The position numbers were made by a program, and so were the translations under genes. 64,000 nt of DNA from Sipunculus nudus (taxonomy: Eukaryota > Annelida > Sipuncula > Golfingiida > Sipunculidae): positions 38,155,956-38,219,955 of the forward strand of contig CM049318.1 of NCBI GenBank assembly GCA_026874595.1. Direction: 5' to 3'. The number at the start of each line of letters is the position of its first letter. The first letter of the stretch is position 1. Shown here one piece after another: positions 34,694 through 45,540 of the stretch. The notes beneath the pieces were generated by a model. The model had not been told where the DNA came from. It ran no database searches and saw nothing but the letters and a program-made list of their open reading frames with translations.

Positions 34694-37218
34694 GTGAGTA
34701 CAGTAACATCCCGCAATACTGCAGTAATGGTGCCCTGCGGAGCCCTGCATGGACTGCTGAATACATTGTAAATAGGACCAAGGTCCCTGTGGGCAGTGCA
34801 TTCATGGCTAATGTCACAGTCACTTTAACATCGTTTACCAAGGACCATTTGAATGATAGCCAGAAAAGTCAACCCTTTACCATCTCACTAGGTGCAGGGT
34901 ATAAAAGGATAAAGATGCGTTGCCATGGTATACCAAGGTTGTGGCCTTGAGTTGGCAAAAAGGGGATTTTCTTTGTCAGATTTCAAAGTATTATTTATAT
35001 TTTTGTTTCAGATGATACACTTATATATGATATATATATATATATATTTCATTTCTGACCTGTAACAAGTAATTCACTCTGATGATAAATTGTATTCTAT
35101 GGTCAGTCGAATGAAGGACGATCCAATCAGTGGATCTTTCAGTGCCAAAGTGATTACAAACTAAAAAAAAAAAAAGGTTTTGTGGTGAAGAAATATGTGC
35201 CTTCATATTTGTTTTTGTGCAAGCAAACTTTGGAAACTTCTGTGCTTGCTCATAATTTTTTTAATAAATGTACATCATACCTGTGTATTCTATAGAATTA
35301 TTACAAATTAACCAAAAGGTAGGGCAATATTTCAGCTTTAATGATGTACAGGGTCTGTATTTGATCAGAAATTTCATACTAAAAAAAAAGACAAAAGGCT
35401 AATTCAGATTATTGATCAGTAGATGTCAATGGACTTTTACTTATAAAAAATCATAAAATTACAGCCAATTCCCAACACTGCTTGAAACTGATGAAATATA
35501 TTCAAATGATCCGAACTGACCATTAGGCTACTATCACCTATCTGACCTTAATTAAATAAACTAAATCCCTTTGAGTTTTTATAAAAATAGGCCTGGAAGC
35601 GTGGATACCACTGCACACAGGTTGCTTGTTTTGTTGATATTCACGTGTTTACAATATGGGGGGCACCTGTTAAAATAATCAAAACAAATTCAACAAGGGC
35701 ATCTGGTACCAAGTCTGATAAGCCAGAGCTTTGCAAATGGTGTTTTGCAGCAAGTGACCTTTCTACCTCAATATATATATGCAACCTACCACCTTTGGTT
35801 ACATTTTTTTCCTGTTTGTCAACATTGCTGTGTTTACAAACATGATGTTGATAAACAAGTTCATACATCCTTTATAAAAACTTTTCATAAAAAGAATTAC
35901 CTGAGATCATTAATATATACACTAAGGAAGCCACATGAATTCTATTTCAATAGGCAGGTAAATTGGCACCTTTAAGGTCTTGAAATTACTGGTAAGTCAA
36001 GTTCCTGACTTGAGTCACCTTATTGTAACACAGCCCTGATTTACTTTCCTTTATATAATAAATCAATGAGATTGGTATAAAACCTTGTCATTGTGTATTT
36101 TTGTTGTGTACAACATTATTACAGTTAGGGGAATAAAGGTAGGTAGCATAGAACATTGACTAGATTTTGCAGCTGTTAAGCATTCTTTAGTAACCTGCTA
36201 TAGAAGCCAGACTTTCTGAAAGAGAAACATAAATAAGCCTTAATTCTGTTATCTCAAGCTGAGATTAATCATGGCTTCGAAATTGGAATACTACAACTGA
36301 TTTATTTGACAGTGTTTCGTTTCGCATTTTAATAATTATGCACATGAACTGTGGCATCAGGGATATTTGAGAACACTTTACAGAGGAAATACTACAGACA
36401 GATGAAATAAGATAATGCTTCATTTCTCATTAAACATGATTAATTTGCCTGGTTGTAACTTGAAGAAATGCAGTTAAAGACAAAAATCTATGGTTCACCG
36501 GTAATTAGATTAGCTAAATTTTCGCACAGCCTTTGAGATGTATGGACCATTAATTTTAAGTGTTACTTTTCAGCGTTTGTGGAAAGATTGTAATTAGGCA
36601 TCCCTTTTAGGAGACAGCAATCAAATACAGGCACAAGGATCTTAAATCAAATTTGCAAATAGTGTGACACCCAAGATATTTTTATTCATTGTAAAATATG
36701 TGGATGAATGGATCCCATGGTCCAGCTGGAATTGTTTAATTATTTTTCTTTGGTTTACAGATGAATGCAAGATCCATCAGTCAGTTTATCTAAGCCCAGC
36801 AGACAAATAGAATTTCTAGGTCCTAATGGGACTGCAAGGAGGCATTTGATAATATGCTTATTTTTATCATGTGTTTAACTTGATATATTATTAACTTGGG
36901 CATATTATTTATTTTTTTAATACAAGTTAAAACCGAATTTAATCTGAATGTCACAGAAACAAGAATTCATCAAAGAAATTTTTTTTTAATTATAAAGTGT
37001 GTTGACATATTTAGTGGAATAAAAATTAAAAACATGAAATTATGCACCTAAAACTTAATAAACCTATTAAAACCTATTAAATGGTCATCAGAGGGAGAGA
37101 AGATCTCTTCAGTAAATACACAATAAAACCTTTTTTCTACTCACTTAAGTTGAAAAACGTGCTTAAATTGTTTGGAAGAAACAAGGTCAAAGGTTCTGAA
37201 AACCTTGAATTATATATA
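34694..37218 (+). other. Intron 4, first part
   Basis: Begins GTGAGT. A TA tract lies at about 35028-35048. No gene or repeat family was recognised. Confidence 0.5.
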
Positions 37219-37994
37219 TGTCAAGGCCCAGATTAAAATCTGGCCCAATTTAAAACTGGGCCTGCCCAGATCAAAATTTTGATTTGGACCGGCCCAGATC
37301 AAAATTTTAATCTGGGCTGGCCCAGTTTAAAACTGGTCCGGCCCAGATAAGAATTTTGATCTGGGCCGGTCCAGATTAAAATCCTGTGGTGAAGCCTTCA
37401 GGATTTAAATCTGGTCTGGACTGATTTGAAACTGGGCCGGCCCAGATTAGAATTTTGATCTGGGCCAGTCAAGTTAACAATCCTGTGGTGGACTGATTTT
37501 AAACTGGACCAGCCCAGATCAGAATCCTAATCTGCTCCTAGGCTGGCTTCAATTACACTATATTTAACTAGCTGGCCTTTCATCAATTCAAAGAATTTAT
37601 AAAACATTATAAGACTAATTTGGTAATAATTAATATTAAATGAATTTATTTCATATTCTATGAAAATATTTTTTGTTGGTTCCTGTCATATTTATTTTGT
37701 AATTTCACCTCTTATGTGAAATGTATAATATATAATTATAAGATAATCATGTTAAACATTGGTATTTTACAGCTAAAAACTACAAATATAGCTTGCAGAA
37801 CGGGCAATAATTCAACAAACTAAAACAAAATTTAATCAATAATAATTAATTTATATGTAACTCAATGTTAAGCTTGTGATCCAAGACCTGTAAATTCAAA
37901 ATTTTATTTATGCTCTGTCACACCAACATGCACACACCCGAACCTGCTAAGTTATCCCATAATTAATCAAAACTTGATTATATCATTCATACCC

Positions 37995-38199
37995 ATCCAG
38001 TCACTTGCTCTGTTCTCGGAAGTGCTGAAAGAAGCGCACAAGACATGGAATTGTGGGAAAAACTGGCCGAGGTTTATTAAAAATAACATTAAAATTTCCA
38101 TATTCAACATAATCAGCAATTATCCCTTCTTTCCCACTGACGGGAAGGTGGGGAACAACACGCCACAGGCTGAAAGCCCCCCCACCCAAGTGACTGGAT
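37995..38199. repeat. Possible small nested inverted-repeat element
   Basis: ATCCAGTCACTTG (37995-38007) is inverted as CAAGTGACTGGAT (38187-38199), 205 bp in total. The 13-bp match is perfect but the interior has no further signal. Confidence 0.35.
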
Positions 38200-38214
38200 A
38201 TTTAACCTAAGATT

Positions 38215-39180
38215 GTTGATGGTCCCCTTGGAACCATCATCCTTGTCCTAGTGATTATGTGGATGGGTCCCCCGGATCCTACCCCAAGTCTCACAAAATT
38301 GTAGACGATCTCTACAGATCTAACCCAGATCTCACAGAATTGTGGATTGTCCCTACAGATCCATCCTCCCATAATCATTAAATTGTAGATGATCTTCGTA
38401 GGACCCTCCTCCATAGCTCACTAGATAGTGGATGGTCCACTCGGATCCATCCTCCCTGACTCCTCAAATTGTGGATGATCTCCACAGATCTATCCCTGGT
38501 CTCACTTAATGGTTGACGGAACCCCACTGATCCATCCTCCCTGACTCACTCAATTGTGGAAGATTTCCATAGATCAATCCCCAGTCTCACTTAATTGTGG
38601 ATGGTCCCCACGGATCCATCCTCACTGACTCACTAAATTGTAGTGGTCCCCATGGATCTGTCCTCCCTGGCTAGCTAAGTGGTGGATGGTCCCTACAGAT
38701 CCATCCTCCCTAAATCATTAAATTGTATATGATCTCCACAGATCTATCCCTGGTCTCACTTAATGGTGGATGGTCCCCACGGATCCATCCTCGCTGACTC
38801 GCTAAATTGTGGATGATCCCCACAGATCCATCCTCCCTGACTCACTAAATTGTGGATGGTCCCCATGGATCCATCCTCCCTGACTCACTAAATTGTGGAT
38901 GGTCCCCATGGATCTATCCCCAGTCTCACTTAATGGTGAATGGACCCCAAGCATCCGTCCTCACTGACTCGCTAAATTGTGGATGATCCCCGCGGATCCA
39001 TCCTCCTTAATCATTAAATTGTGGATGATCCCCACAGGACCCTCCTCTGTGGCTCACTAGGTTGTGGACGGTTCACACGGATCCATCCTCACTGAATCAA
39101 AAATAGTGGATAGTCCCCTAGATACTTTCCCTGTCTCATTTAAATGTGGATGGTCCCCATGGATCCAACCACCCTACTCT
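38215..39180. repeat. Minisatellite A, ~43-44-bp unit, about 22 copies
   Basis: Consensus blocks are TGGATGGTCCCCACGGATCC, ATCCTCCCTGACTCACTAAA and TTG. Copies differ by substitutions and small indels (for example TGATCTCCACAGATCTATCC variants). The copy number is an estimate from length. Confidence 0.9.
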
Positions 39181-39194
39181 AACACCCACATGCA

Positions 39195-40355
39195 TATGAG
39201 AAAAGCACGGTCGGTGTTTTGGTATGCTTAACACTTGAGAAAAGCACAGTCAGTTTTTAGGTGTGCTTCACGCTTGAGAAAAGCACGGTCAGTCTTTAGG
39301 TGTGCTTCACGCTTGAGAAAAGCACAGTCAGTTTTTTGTCGTGCTTAACACTTGAGAAAAGCACAGTCAGTCTTTTGGTGTGCTTAACACTTGAGAAAAG
39401 CACTGTCAGTTTTTAGGCGTGCTTAACACTTGAGAAAAGCACAGTCAGTCTTTAGGTGTGCTTAACACTTGCGAAAAGCACGGTTAGTTTTTAGGTGTGC
39501 TTAACACCTGAGAAAAGCACAGTCAGTTTTTTGTTGTGCTTAACACTTGAGAAAAGCACTGTGGTTTTTTTTTTTTTTTGTGTGCTGTCACTCTTATGTT
39601 ATGCTTAACACTTGAGAAAAGCACTGTCACTTTTATGTTATGCTTAACACTTGAGAAAAGCACTGTCACTTTACGTTATGCTAAACACTTGAGAAAAGCA
39701 CTGTAACTTTTATGTTATGCTAAACACTTTAGAAAACAATGATCAGTTTTTGTCATGCTAACACTTGAGAAAAGCACGGTCGTTTTTTTGTTGTGCTTAA
39801 CAGTTGAGAAAAGCAGAGTCAGATTTTTGTTGTGCTTAACACTTGAGAAAGCACAGTCAGATTTTTTATATGCTTAACACTTGAGAAAGCACGGTCAGAT
39901 TTTTATATGCTTAACACTTGAGAAAAGCACAGTCACTTTTTTGTAATGCTTAACACTTGAGAAAAGCACGGTCAGTTTTTTGGTATGCTTAACACTTGAG
40001 AAAAGCACTGTCAGTCTAAGGGTGTGCTTAACACTTGAGAAAAGCACGGTCAGTTATTAGGTGTGCTTAACACTTGAGAAAAGCACAGTTTTTAGGTGTG
40101 CTTAACACTTGAGAAAAGCATGGTCAGTTTTAAGGTGTGCTTAACACTTGAGAAAAGCATGGTCAGTTTTTAGGTGTGCTTAACACTTGAGAAAAGCATG
40201 GTCAATTTTTAGGTGTGCTTAACACTTGAGAAAAGCACGGTCAGTTTTTAGGTGTGCTTAACACTTGAGAAAAGCATGGTTAGCTTTTAGGTGTGCTTAA
40301 CACTTGAGAAAAGCACGGTTAGTTTTAAGGTGTGCTTAACACTTGAGAAAAGCAG
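39195..40355. repeat. Minisatellite B, 39-bp unit, about 30 copies
   Basis: The unit is GCTTAACACTTGAGAAAAGC plus ACGGTCAGTTTTTAGGTGT. The first half is almost invariant and the second half (the GTCAGTTTTT part) drifts. The copy number is estimated from length. Confidence 0.92.
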
Positions 40356-40396
40356 ATCTAAGATCCGTCCAGATCGCAATCTGGGCCTTGACATAT

Positions 40397-40427
<31 letters not shown>

Positions 40428-40428
<1 letters not shown>

Positions 40429-41738
40429 CAAGGCCCAGATCCCGATCTGGACCGATCGGCGATTGGTCCAGACCAAATCCTGATTGGGCTGATTGGTCCA
40501 GACCAGATGCCTATCCGGATTTGGTCCAGCCTAAACCCCGATCTTTAACTTTTAGGAAAAAGAATGAGTTCCTGTCTGAACTTATCAAGGTTCAGGTCAG
40601 CCCAGACCTAGATCCAGAGCATGCCTATATCCCTGACAGGATGTCTAAAGTTATAACTTAATAAGTAAGGCAAAAAAAAATTAAAGGTATGGTTCTCAGG
40701 CACCGCCCGCATCAATTTTTAACCCCCGCATCAAAACTTTTTATTTTGATTTTCAATAAAAACTTTCCAATTTTGAGCTGCTGCCGCTCCGACATTTCCT
40801 TCAAGAAGATAAAACCATACAATTTCCTTTGTTATGTAGTGCTTTTACTTATTTAGCAAAATAAAACTGTTATTTTCATGCTTTTCCATTATCATTTGAC
40901 ATTTTTTATCGAAACATACCAAAAAATTAAAAATAAAAAAAAGCGCCCGCCCGCATTGATTTCTGAAAAAAAGTGCCTGAGAACCATACCTTTTTTTTAT
41001 TTTGGCCTAATGACAAATGTTAATTTAGTTTGTTGTCAGTGTTCAATATTCTACCGTAATAAATCAACTAATATTTAAGTTTGAATTAATTGAGTGATTT
41101 TATTTATTTGAATTATTTTTCAAGTCCTTGTTTTATTTTTCAAGTTTAATTATTATTTCCAGTATTTTTATCAGATTGTCAATTCAGTTTTTATATAACA
41201 ATTGAACTAGTTTATGCTGACTTACTGTGTAAATAAGTGTATATATTTTATGTGTTTTGTAAGTAGAATAAATTGTTAGATGGATGACATATATAGAAGG
41301 TTAAGTATCACATGAAGTTTTCAGTCCCAAGGTTTCAAATATGGATATTCCTAACTTGTATCAACTCATGAACAGCTTACATTCAAGTGAAAAATCCTGA
41401 ATTTATGAAAACCAACAATTAATAAATTCTCTTATCAACATTTTTAACTTTTATACATATATATTCATATTTTTATTACCTATATTAATTTATAAATTTA
41501 AATTTTTTACACAACTTGGTTTATATTTTCATGTCTTAACCTTATGGAATATAATGTTTACACCAAAAGCCTGCTCTAGTCTGCCATGGAATCTCAATCA
41601 GGAACTAAACCCTGATTGGGATCTGGTCTGGACAAGGGCTGGACAAGATCTGGATCGGGGTTTAGGCCGGACCAAATCCCGATCGGGATCTGGTCTGAAC
41701 AAATCTCTGATTGGTCCAGATGGGGATTTGGGCCTTGA
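40428..41738. mobile_element. 1.3-kb inverted-repeat element of the same TCAAGGCCC family
   Basis: The left end starts TCAAGGCCCAGATCCCGATC and the right end finishes GGGGATTTGGGCCTTGA; the 26-bp terminal repeats agree at all but a few bases. Both end blocks are made of GATC-centred words (GGTCCAGACC, CCCGATCGGGATCTGGTC). Separated from the 37.2-kb element only by a TA tract, so the two ends face each other across an AT palindrome. No transposase ORF. Confidence 0.65.
40665..41010. mobile_element. ~345-bp MITE nested inside the TCAAGGCCC element
   Basis: GGTATGGTTCTCAGGCAC (40686-40703) is perfectly inverted at 40973-40990. The similarity extends outward through an A-run to TAAGGC/GGCCTAA. 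The interior repeats CCCGCAT-type words near both ends. Too short to encode a transposase. Confidence 0.65.
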
Positions 41739-42992
41739 CATATCTATAACACAATAATAACTATCAAACCTATTCTTTACTGAGTGAATCAGTTATCCAA
41801 ATTTTGGTGTATCATGATTTATCAAATCATTAAATTACATAAAAAAGACTTAAAGAGGCCTATTCACATCCCAGTTATGTTTAATACACATGAAATAGTT
41901 GCTCTTGTGCATGAGAGGAAAGCTTTCATTGGGCCTGATCAGTAAGGTAAAATAAACAAAATACCCATGTCATCTGGTGAATGCACCTCACTCTTCCTGA
42001 TATCAAGATGTCTTTGAGCTTTCAAGAAGAGTTTTTTCTGTGCTACCTCTCCTGTTATCATGCATACTCATGATTGAACCTGCGGTAGCACAGTCTTGTT
42101 ATGGTAAACAAACACATATGGACTGTGTTTATACTCACATACAGAACCATAACAACATATAAAACAGGTTACTTTGAGATAGTAAGTCTTATTGCCGGGG
42201 ATGTTTTACTGGGAAACCTTTTTATTCAGTCAAAATGAAATAATAACATGAAATAATACCCATATTATTGCAAATGTTAATATGTTGATGTTGATATTTG
42301 TTGAAATATTATTTAATACTCATTTATTCAAGGATTAATCTGAGCTGATTGGAGGTTTTTCAGACAGACTGAAACTCTTTACTACAAGTATAGGGCCTAC
42401 ACATAGGTCCATTATAATTCTGGTCCCATTGCTCCGTCTGGTACTATGATGAGATCTGACATGAGCTCATTTACAGACTTTTCATGAGGAAGTTCAATCA
42501 AGTCCATTTACACAGGGTGTGGTATATCCCAGTCACGCAGTCGAAGATAGTGAATTTTCCATGTCCAAACCAACCAAAGGTATAACCAAAAAAAAATAAT
42601 AATAGTGGTATTTGTAATATAATAATAGAAATAATAATGATCTTAATCATAATTACAGAGATGTATAATATAATAAACCTATTCCCTGTACCTCTCCCCA
42701 TGCTTCACTTTCTTTTTCACTTTCTCCTGTTAATTAAATACATAAAAAAGGATATACATATATTAATAATCAAAAGCTTTTCAAAAGAGATACATTTTTA
42801 AATAGTAAGAGTCAGATTTGGTAAGTGCACAAGTAGTAGCAAGCAATTTCTAGCCTTTTGGGGCTATAAAACTAAAGTAAAGTTCATAAACTTTCATGAG
42901 ACACTTTGGTAATTAAAAAAGATTTTCACCAGCCAAATAAAGCATATGCAAAGTCTAAAAGGTTGCTTATATTTTGACAAATATGATGGCAG
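41739..42992. other. Intron 4 segment, nothing recognised
   Basis: AT-rich. The stretch just before 42993 may be the 3' untranslated part of the adjacent non-LTR fragment, which reads on the minus strand. Confidence 0.4.
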
Positions 42993-43338
42993 TTAATTTT
43001 TGGCAATTTTGTAAAGCAAGGGGCACTTGATAGGAAGCCAGTGGAGTTGTTTGAGGAGTGGTGTGACCTTGTCATTCTTACACTTCTTAAGAGCGAGTTG
43101 CAAAGTATTATTATGAACCATCTGCAGCCGTGAGACTTGCTCTACAGGTAATTATTAACCCAGCAAGAACTGAATTACAGTAATCAAGGGGAGATCTTAC
43201 TGTGGCATAAATGAGCTGAGAACATGTGCTAGTAGAGAGGAAGCACTTGATGGAAGTAGAGCTTGAGAAAGGCCGCATGACAGATACTACTGATATAATC
43301 ATGCATTGAAAGATTCCTATCAATCTTACTAAGTGAGA
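42993..43338 (-). pseudogene. Decayed non-LTR retrotransposon, C-terminal reverse-transcriptase fragment
   Basis: On the minus strand, three frames in succession give LSKIDRNLSMHDYISSICHA, then SQLIYATVRSPLDYCNSVLAGL in parts, then LQMVHNNTLQLALKKC and VTPLLKQLHWLPIKCPLLYK. S-R/P-L-D-Y-C-N-S-V-L-A-G-L and P-L-L-K-Q-L-H-W-L-P are hallmarks of the thumb/connection end of Jockey/CR1/Rex-group reverse transcriptases. At least two frameshifts separate the pieces. The catalytic core, endonuclease and 5' end are missing, so it is inert. The reading stops at TAA near 42993. Confidence 0.85.
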
Positions 43339-45279
43339 TACTTCAGGAAAGTCTGAAAACTTGGGAAAAGGAACAGTGCATCTTTAGAGAAACAAATTTG
43401 AACATTTAAAAAGTAAAACAGTGTACACTGTTCAGCAATCTTAATAGTGATCATTCAAATCAGGTTGCCAGAAATGTCAACACAGGACATGTTATTCACA
43501 TAGACTCTCCTGTCCTGTCTTATTGATGCACTCCTTATTTCTCATTTCTAGCTAATGGGTTAACATTTTACCTTAAAAGTTCTGTACACTTTTACCTGTT
43601 TTATAAAGTAGGTGGGGTGGGGTATGGGTACTACAGATGGTTTCTGAGCCTTCCTTAGCACAGGTTCAGCACTGTCTCTAACATCTTGTTTATTACTACT
43701 AAGAATGTACTTGCATGTACATTGAGGTTTAAGTACAATAAAACCTCACCCAATGACCAGCTCAATCTAGAGACCATCTCAAAACAAGGACATCTTTAGG
43801 GTCTCAATTCTTTTTCGCTCCATATATAAGACCTCACTTTGACGACCACATTGAAAATGTGGCCACTTTATCAAAAGTGTTCATAATTTAGAGGTTAAAT
43901 GTCACTACTATAAAATAAAACAGTATATGTTGAAAATCTTAAGGCCTGCTGTACTCTTCAGAAGGAAATATGCAGTGTTGTCTCCAGTTTGTTCATCCAA
44001 GATTTCTTAAATTTGAGAAAACTCTGTTTTGAATAAATCACTTAATTCCCAGGTTTACCAAAGACATGTACCAGCCAGTACACCATTGTTGAGTCAAAAT
44101 TTTTCAAAATTGTAGTAGGAGTGTCACAAAAATCATCTCAGATAAAGAGCCCCAGATTGCAGAGCTTTGGTAGAGGATAGCCTCCTGGATAGGGTTATAG
44201 ATGTGCAGACATATATAATATAAAATGAGAGATATGTAGTTTTGTAGTTATATGGTAGTTAAGGTTGTAAATTTTAACAAATGGTTGTAGATAGCCTTAT
44301 GGTTAGGGTAATAATCTTTAAGGCACTGTAAGTTGTATAGCCTAGTGGTTAGAGCCTCAAACAGATCTGAAGGTGTCAGGTTTAAAAATCTAGTTACTGC
44401 TGTGGCAGGGTAAAACTTTTGTTTAATGACACAGGTTTACTGGGTATGTGCCTTAATTACTGCTCTGATGTTTGATTTATTTCTAAAACAGTGCATGGAA
44501 ACATTGAAACCAGAAGGTATTGTAACAACATATCATTTGTTGCCACATGGTTACATGGATGATTTTATGCCTTTTCAATGGACATTGTATACCACATACA
44601 CAGGCCCCATTTCAAAAATGTTAAGTGAAGTTCTTTCACTGTTTTCTCTCATGGTAGTTTCACAAGCACTATTATATGTCACAGCATATCAGCAAGGATT
44701 TGACATATCCTGTTTAGCACAGAAAAGATCAGAGAGATTTATGAGAAATGGCAATTTCTTTGAATAGTACACATTAATGTAATGCCTCAGTTGGTATGAA
44801 AAGATCTGTATGGAACCAAAAAGGAATTTGAATTAATTATGTGGTATGTGGTTTTCTCAGACTTTAATGACTATATACTTTGTTCCACCAACCTTTGTCC
44901 ACCTGTTTTTGGAGATAGTTTCTTAAAAGTTTAGATTCTGTATTAATGTCCTTGAATCAGGAAAGCCTTGGAGGTATGAAGGTTAAAGGTTGTTTGTCAT
45001 AACTTGTTCTGCTGTATCTAGAAACCTGGCATCTGAAAGTGAAATCACAGAGCGTGCATGTTTGGAGCTGGTCTGTTGCTCATGCGTGCTCTTGTGGTAT
45101 TTACCATTGTAGTGATATCATGGTTATGTCATGATGTTCTGTGATATCATAGACATGAACATTTGATGTACATCATGTGTGAGACTGCAGATCATGAGTT
45201 TTCCTCTTCTTTCCATGGTTATTAAGAAAAGGGTTTATAGTGATAATTCACTAATTGAGAATCTCATCTGACTCTACAC
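43339..45279. other. Intron 4 segment with weak repeat remnants
   Basis: At about 43735-43880 ACAATAAAACCTCACCCAAT with CTAGAGACCATCTC and ACGACCACATT resembles one end of a pogo/Tigger-type element; no opposite end was found. A 113-codon open frame at 44426-44767 has no recognisable motif and no supporting splice context. Confidence 0.4.
44335..44412 (+). mobile_element. Decayed tRNA-derived SINE head
   Basis: A box TAGCCTAGTGG (44338-44348) is intact and the B box is degenerate (GGTTTAAAAATC at 44379-44390). TAGCC...GGTTAGGG-like words also occur just upstream (44.18 and 44.30 kb), suggesting partial duplicates. Confidence 0.5.
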
Positions 45280-45540
45280 TTTGCCTTCCTGGTCTATCGG
45301 GCCTGTTCATTCTTGTAGCTTTTCTCGGCTCCCTGGAGAGCATACAACCCGCACAGCCATAACAGGCATAAGGTTTATTCATTCTGCATTTTGCCTGCCG
45401 CCCATGCATGACCAATACCCATTCACTCCTGGGCTGAGAGGGCTCAACCTTGTGGTTAAAGACTTTGGCCAGGAGTCCTGGCGAGGAAGGCAGTCACAAG
45501 TCCAATGCCCTAACCATTACAACACCATGCTCTACATATT
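45280..45540 (-). mobile_element. tRNA-derived SINE, minus strand, degenerate B box
   Basis: On the minus strand AATGGTTAGGGCATTGGACT looks like a tRNA D-arm to anticodon region. It is followed by GGTTGAGCCC (a shortened GGTTCGAGCCC B box, near 45440-45449) and a body with GGGTATTGGTCATGCATGGG. The + strand 87-codon ORF over it is incidental. Confidence 0.6.

Larger units (their letters stand above)
37219..40393. mobile_element. 3.2-kb inverted-repeat element carrying two minisatellites
   Basis: Perfect 16-bp inverted ends TGTCAAGGCCCAGATT (37219-37234) and AATCTGGGCCTTGACA (40378-40393), both abutting TATATATA. The left 330 bp is packed with palindromic words such as GATCAAAATTTTGATC flanked by GGCCC/GGGCC. 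The interior holds about 660 bp of AT-rich sequence and two minisatellites (about 38215-39180 and 39195-40355). No transposase ORF. It may be a single element or several nested in one TA-rich target. Confidence 0.6.

Noticed and set aside
34615-34950. 111-codon ORF overlapping exon 4
   Set aside because: It uses a different frame from the WVDLD/LSNSHKTAA reading and runs through the consensus donor GTGAGT into the intron.
43735-43880. Complete pogo/Tigger transposon
   Set aside because: Only one end-like segment was seen. No matching inverted end and no transposase reading were found nearby.
44426-44767. 113-codon open frame on the + strand
   Set aside because: Longest intron 4 ORF, with some hydrophobic runs, but no family motif and no acceptor or donor that would join it to the PLXDC-like gene.
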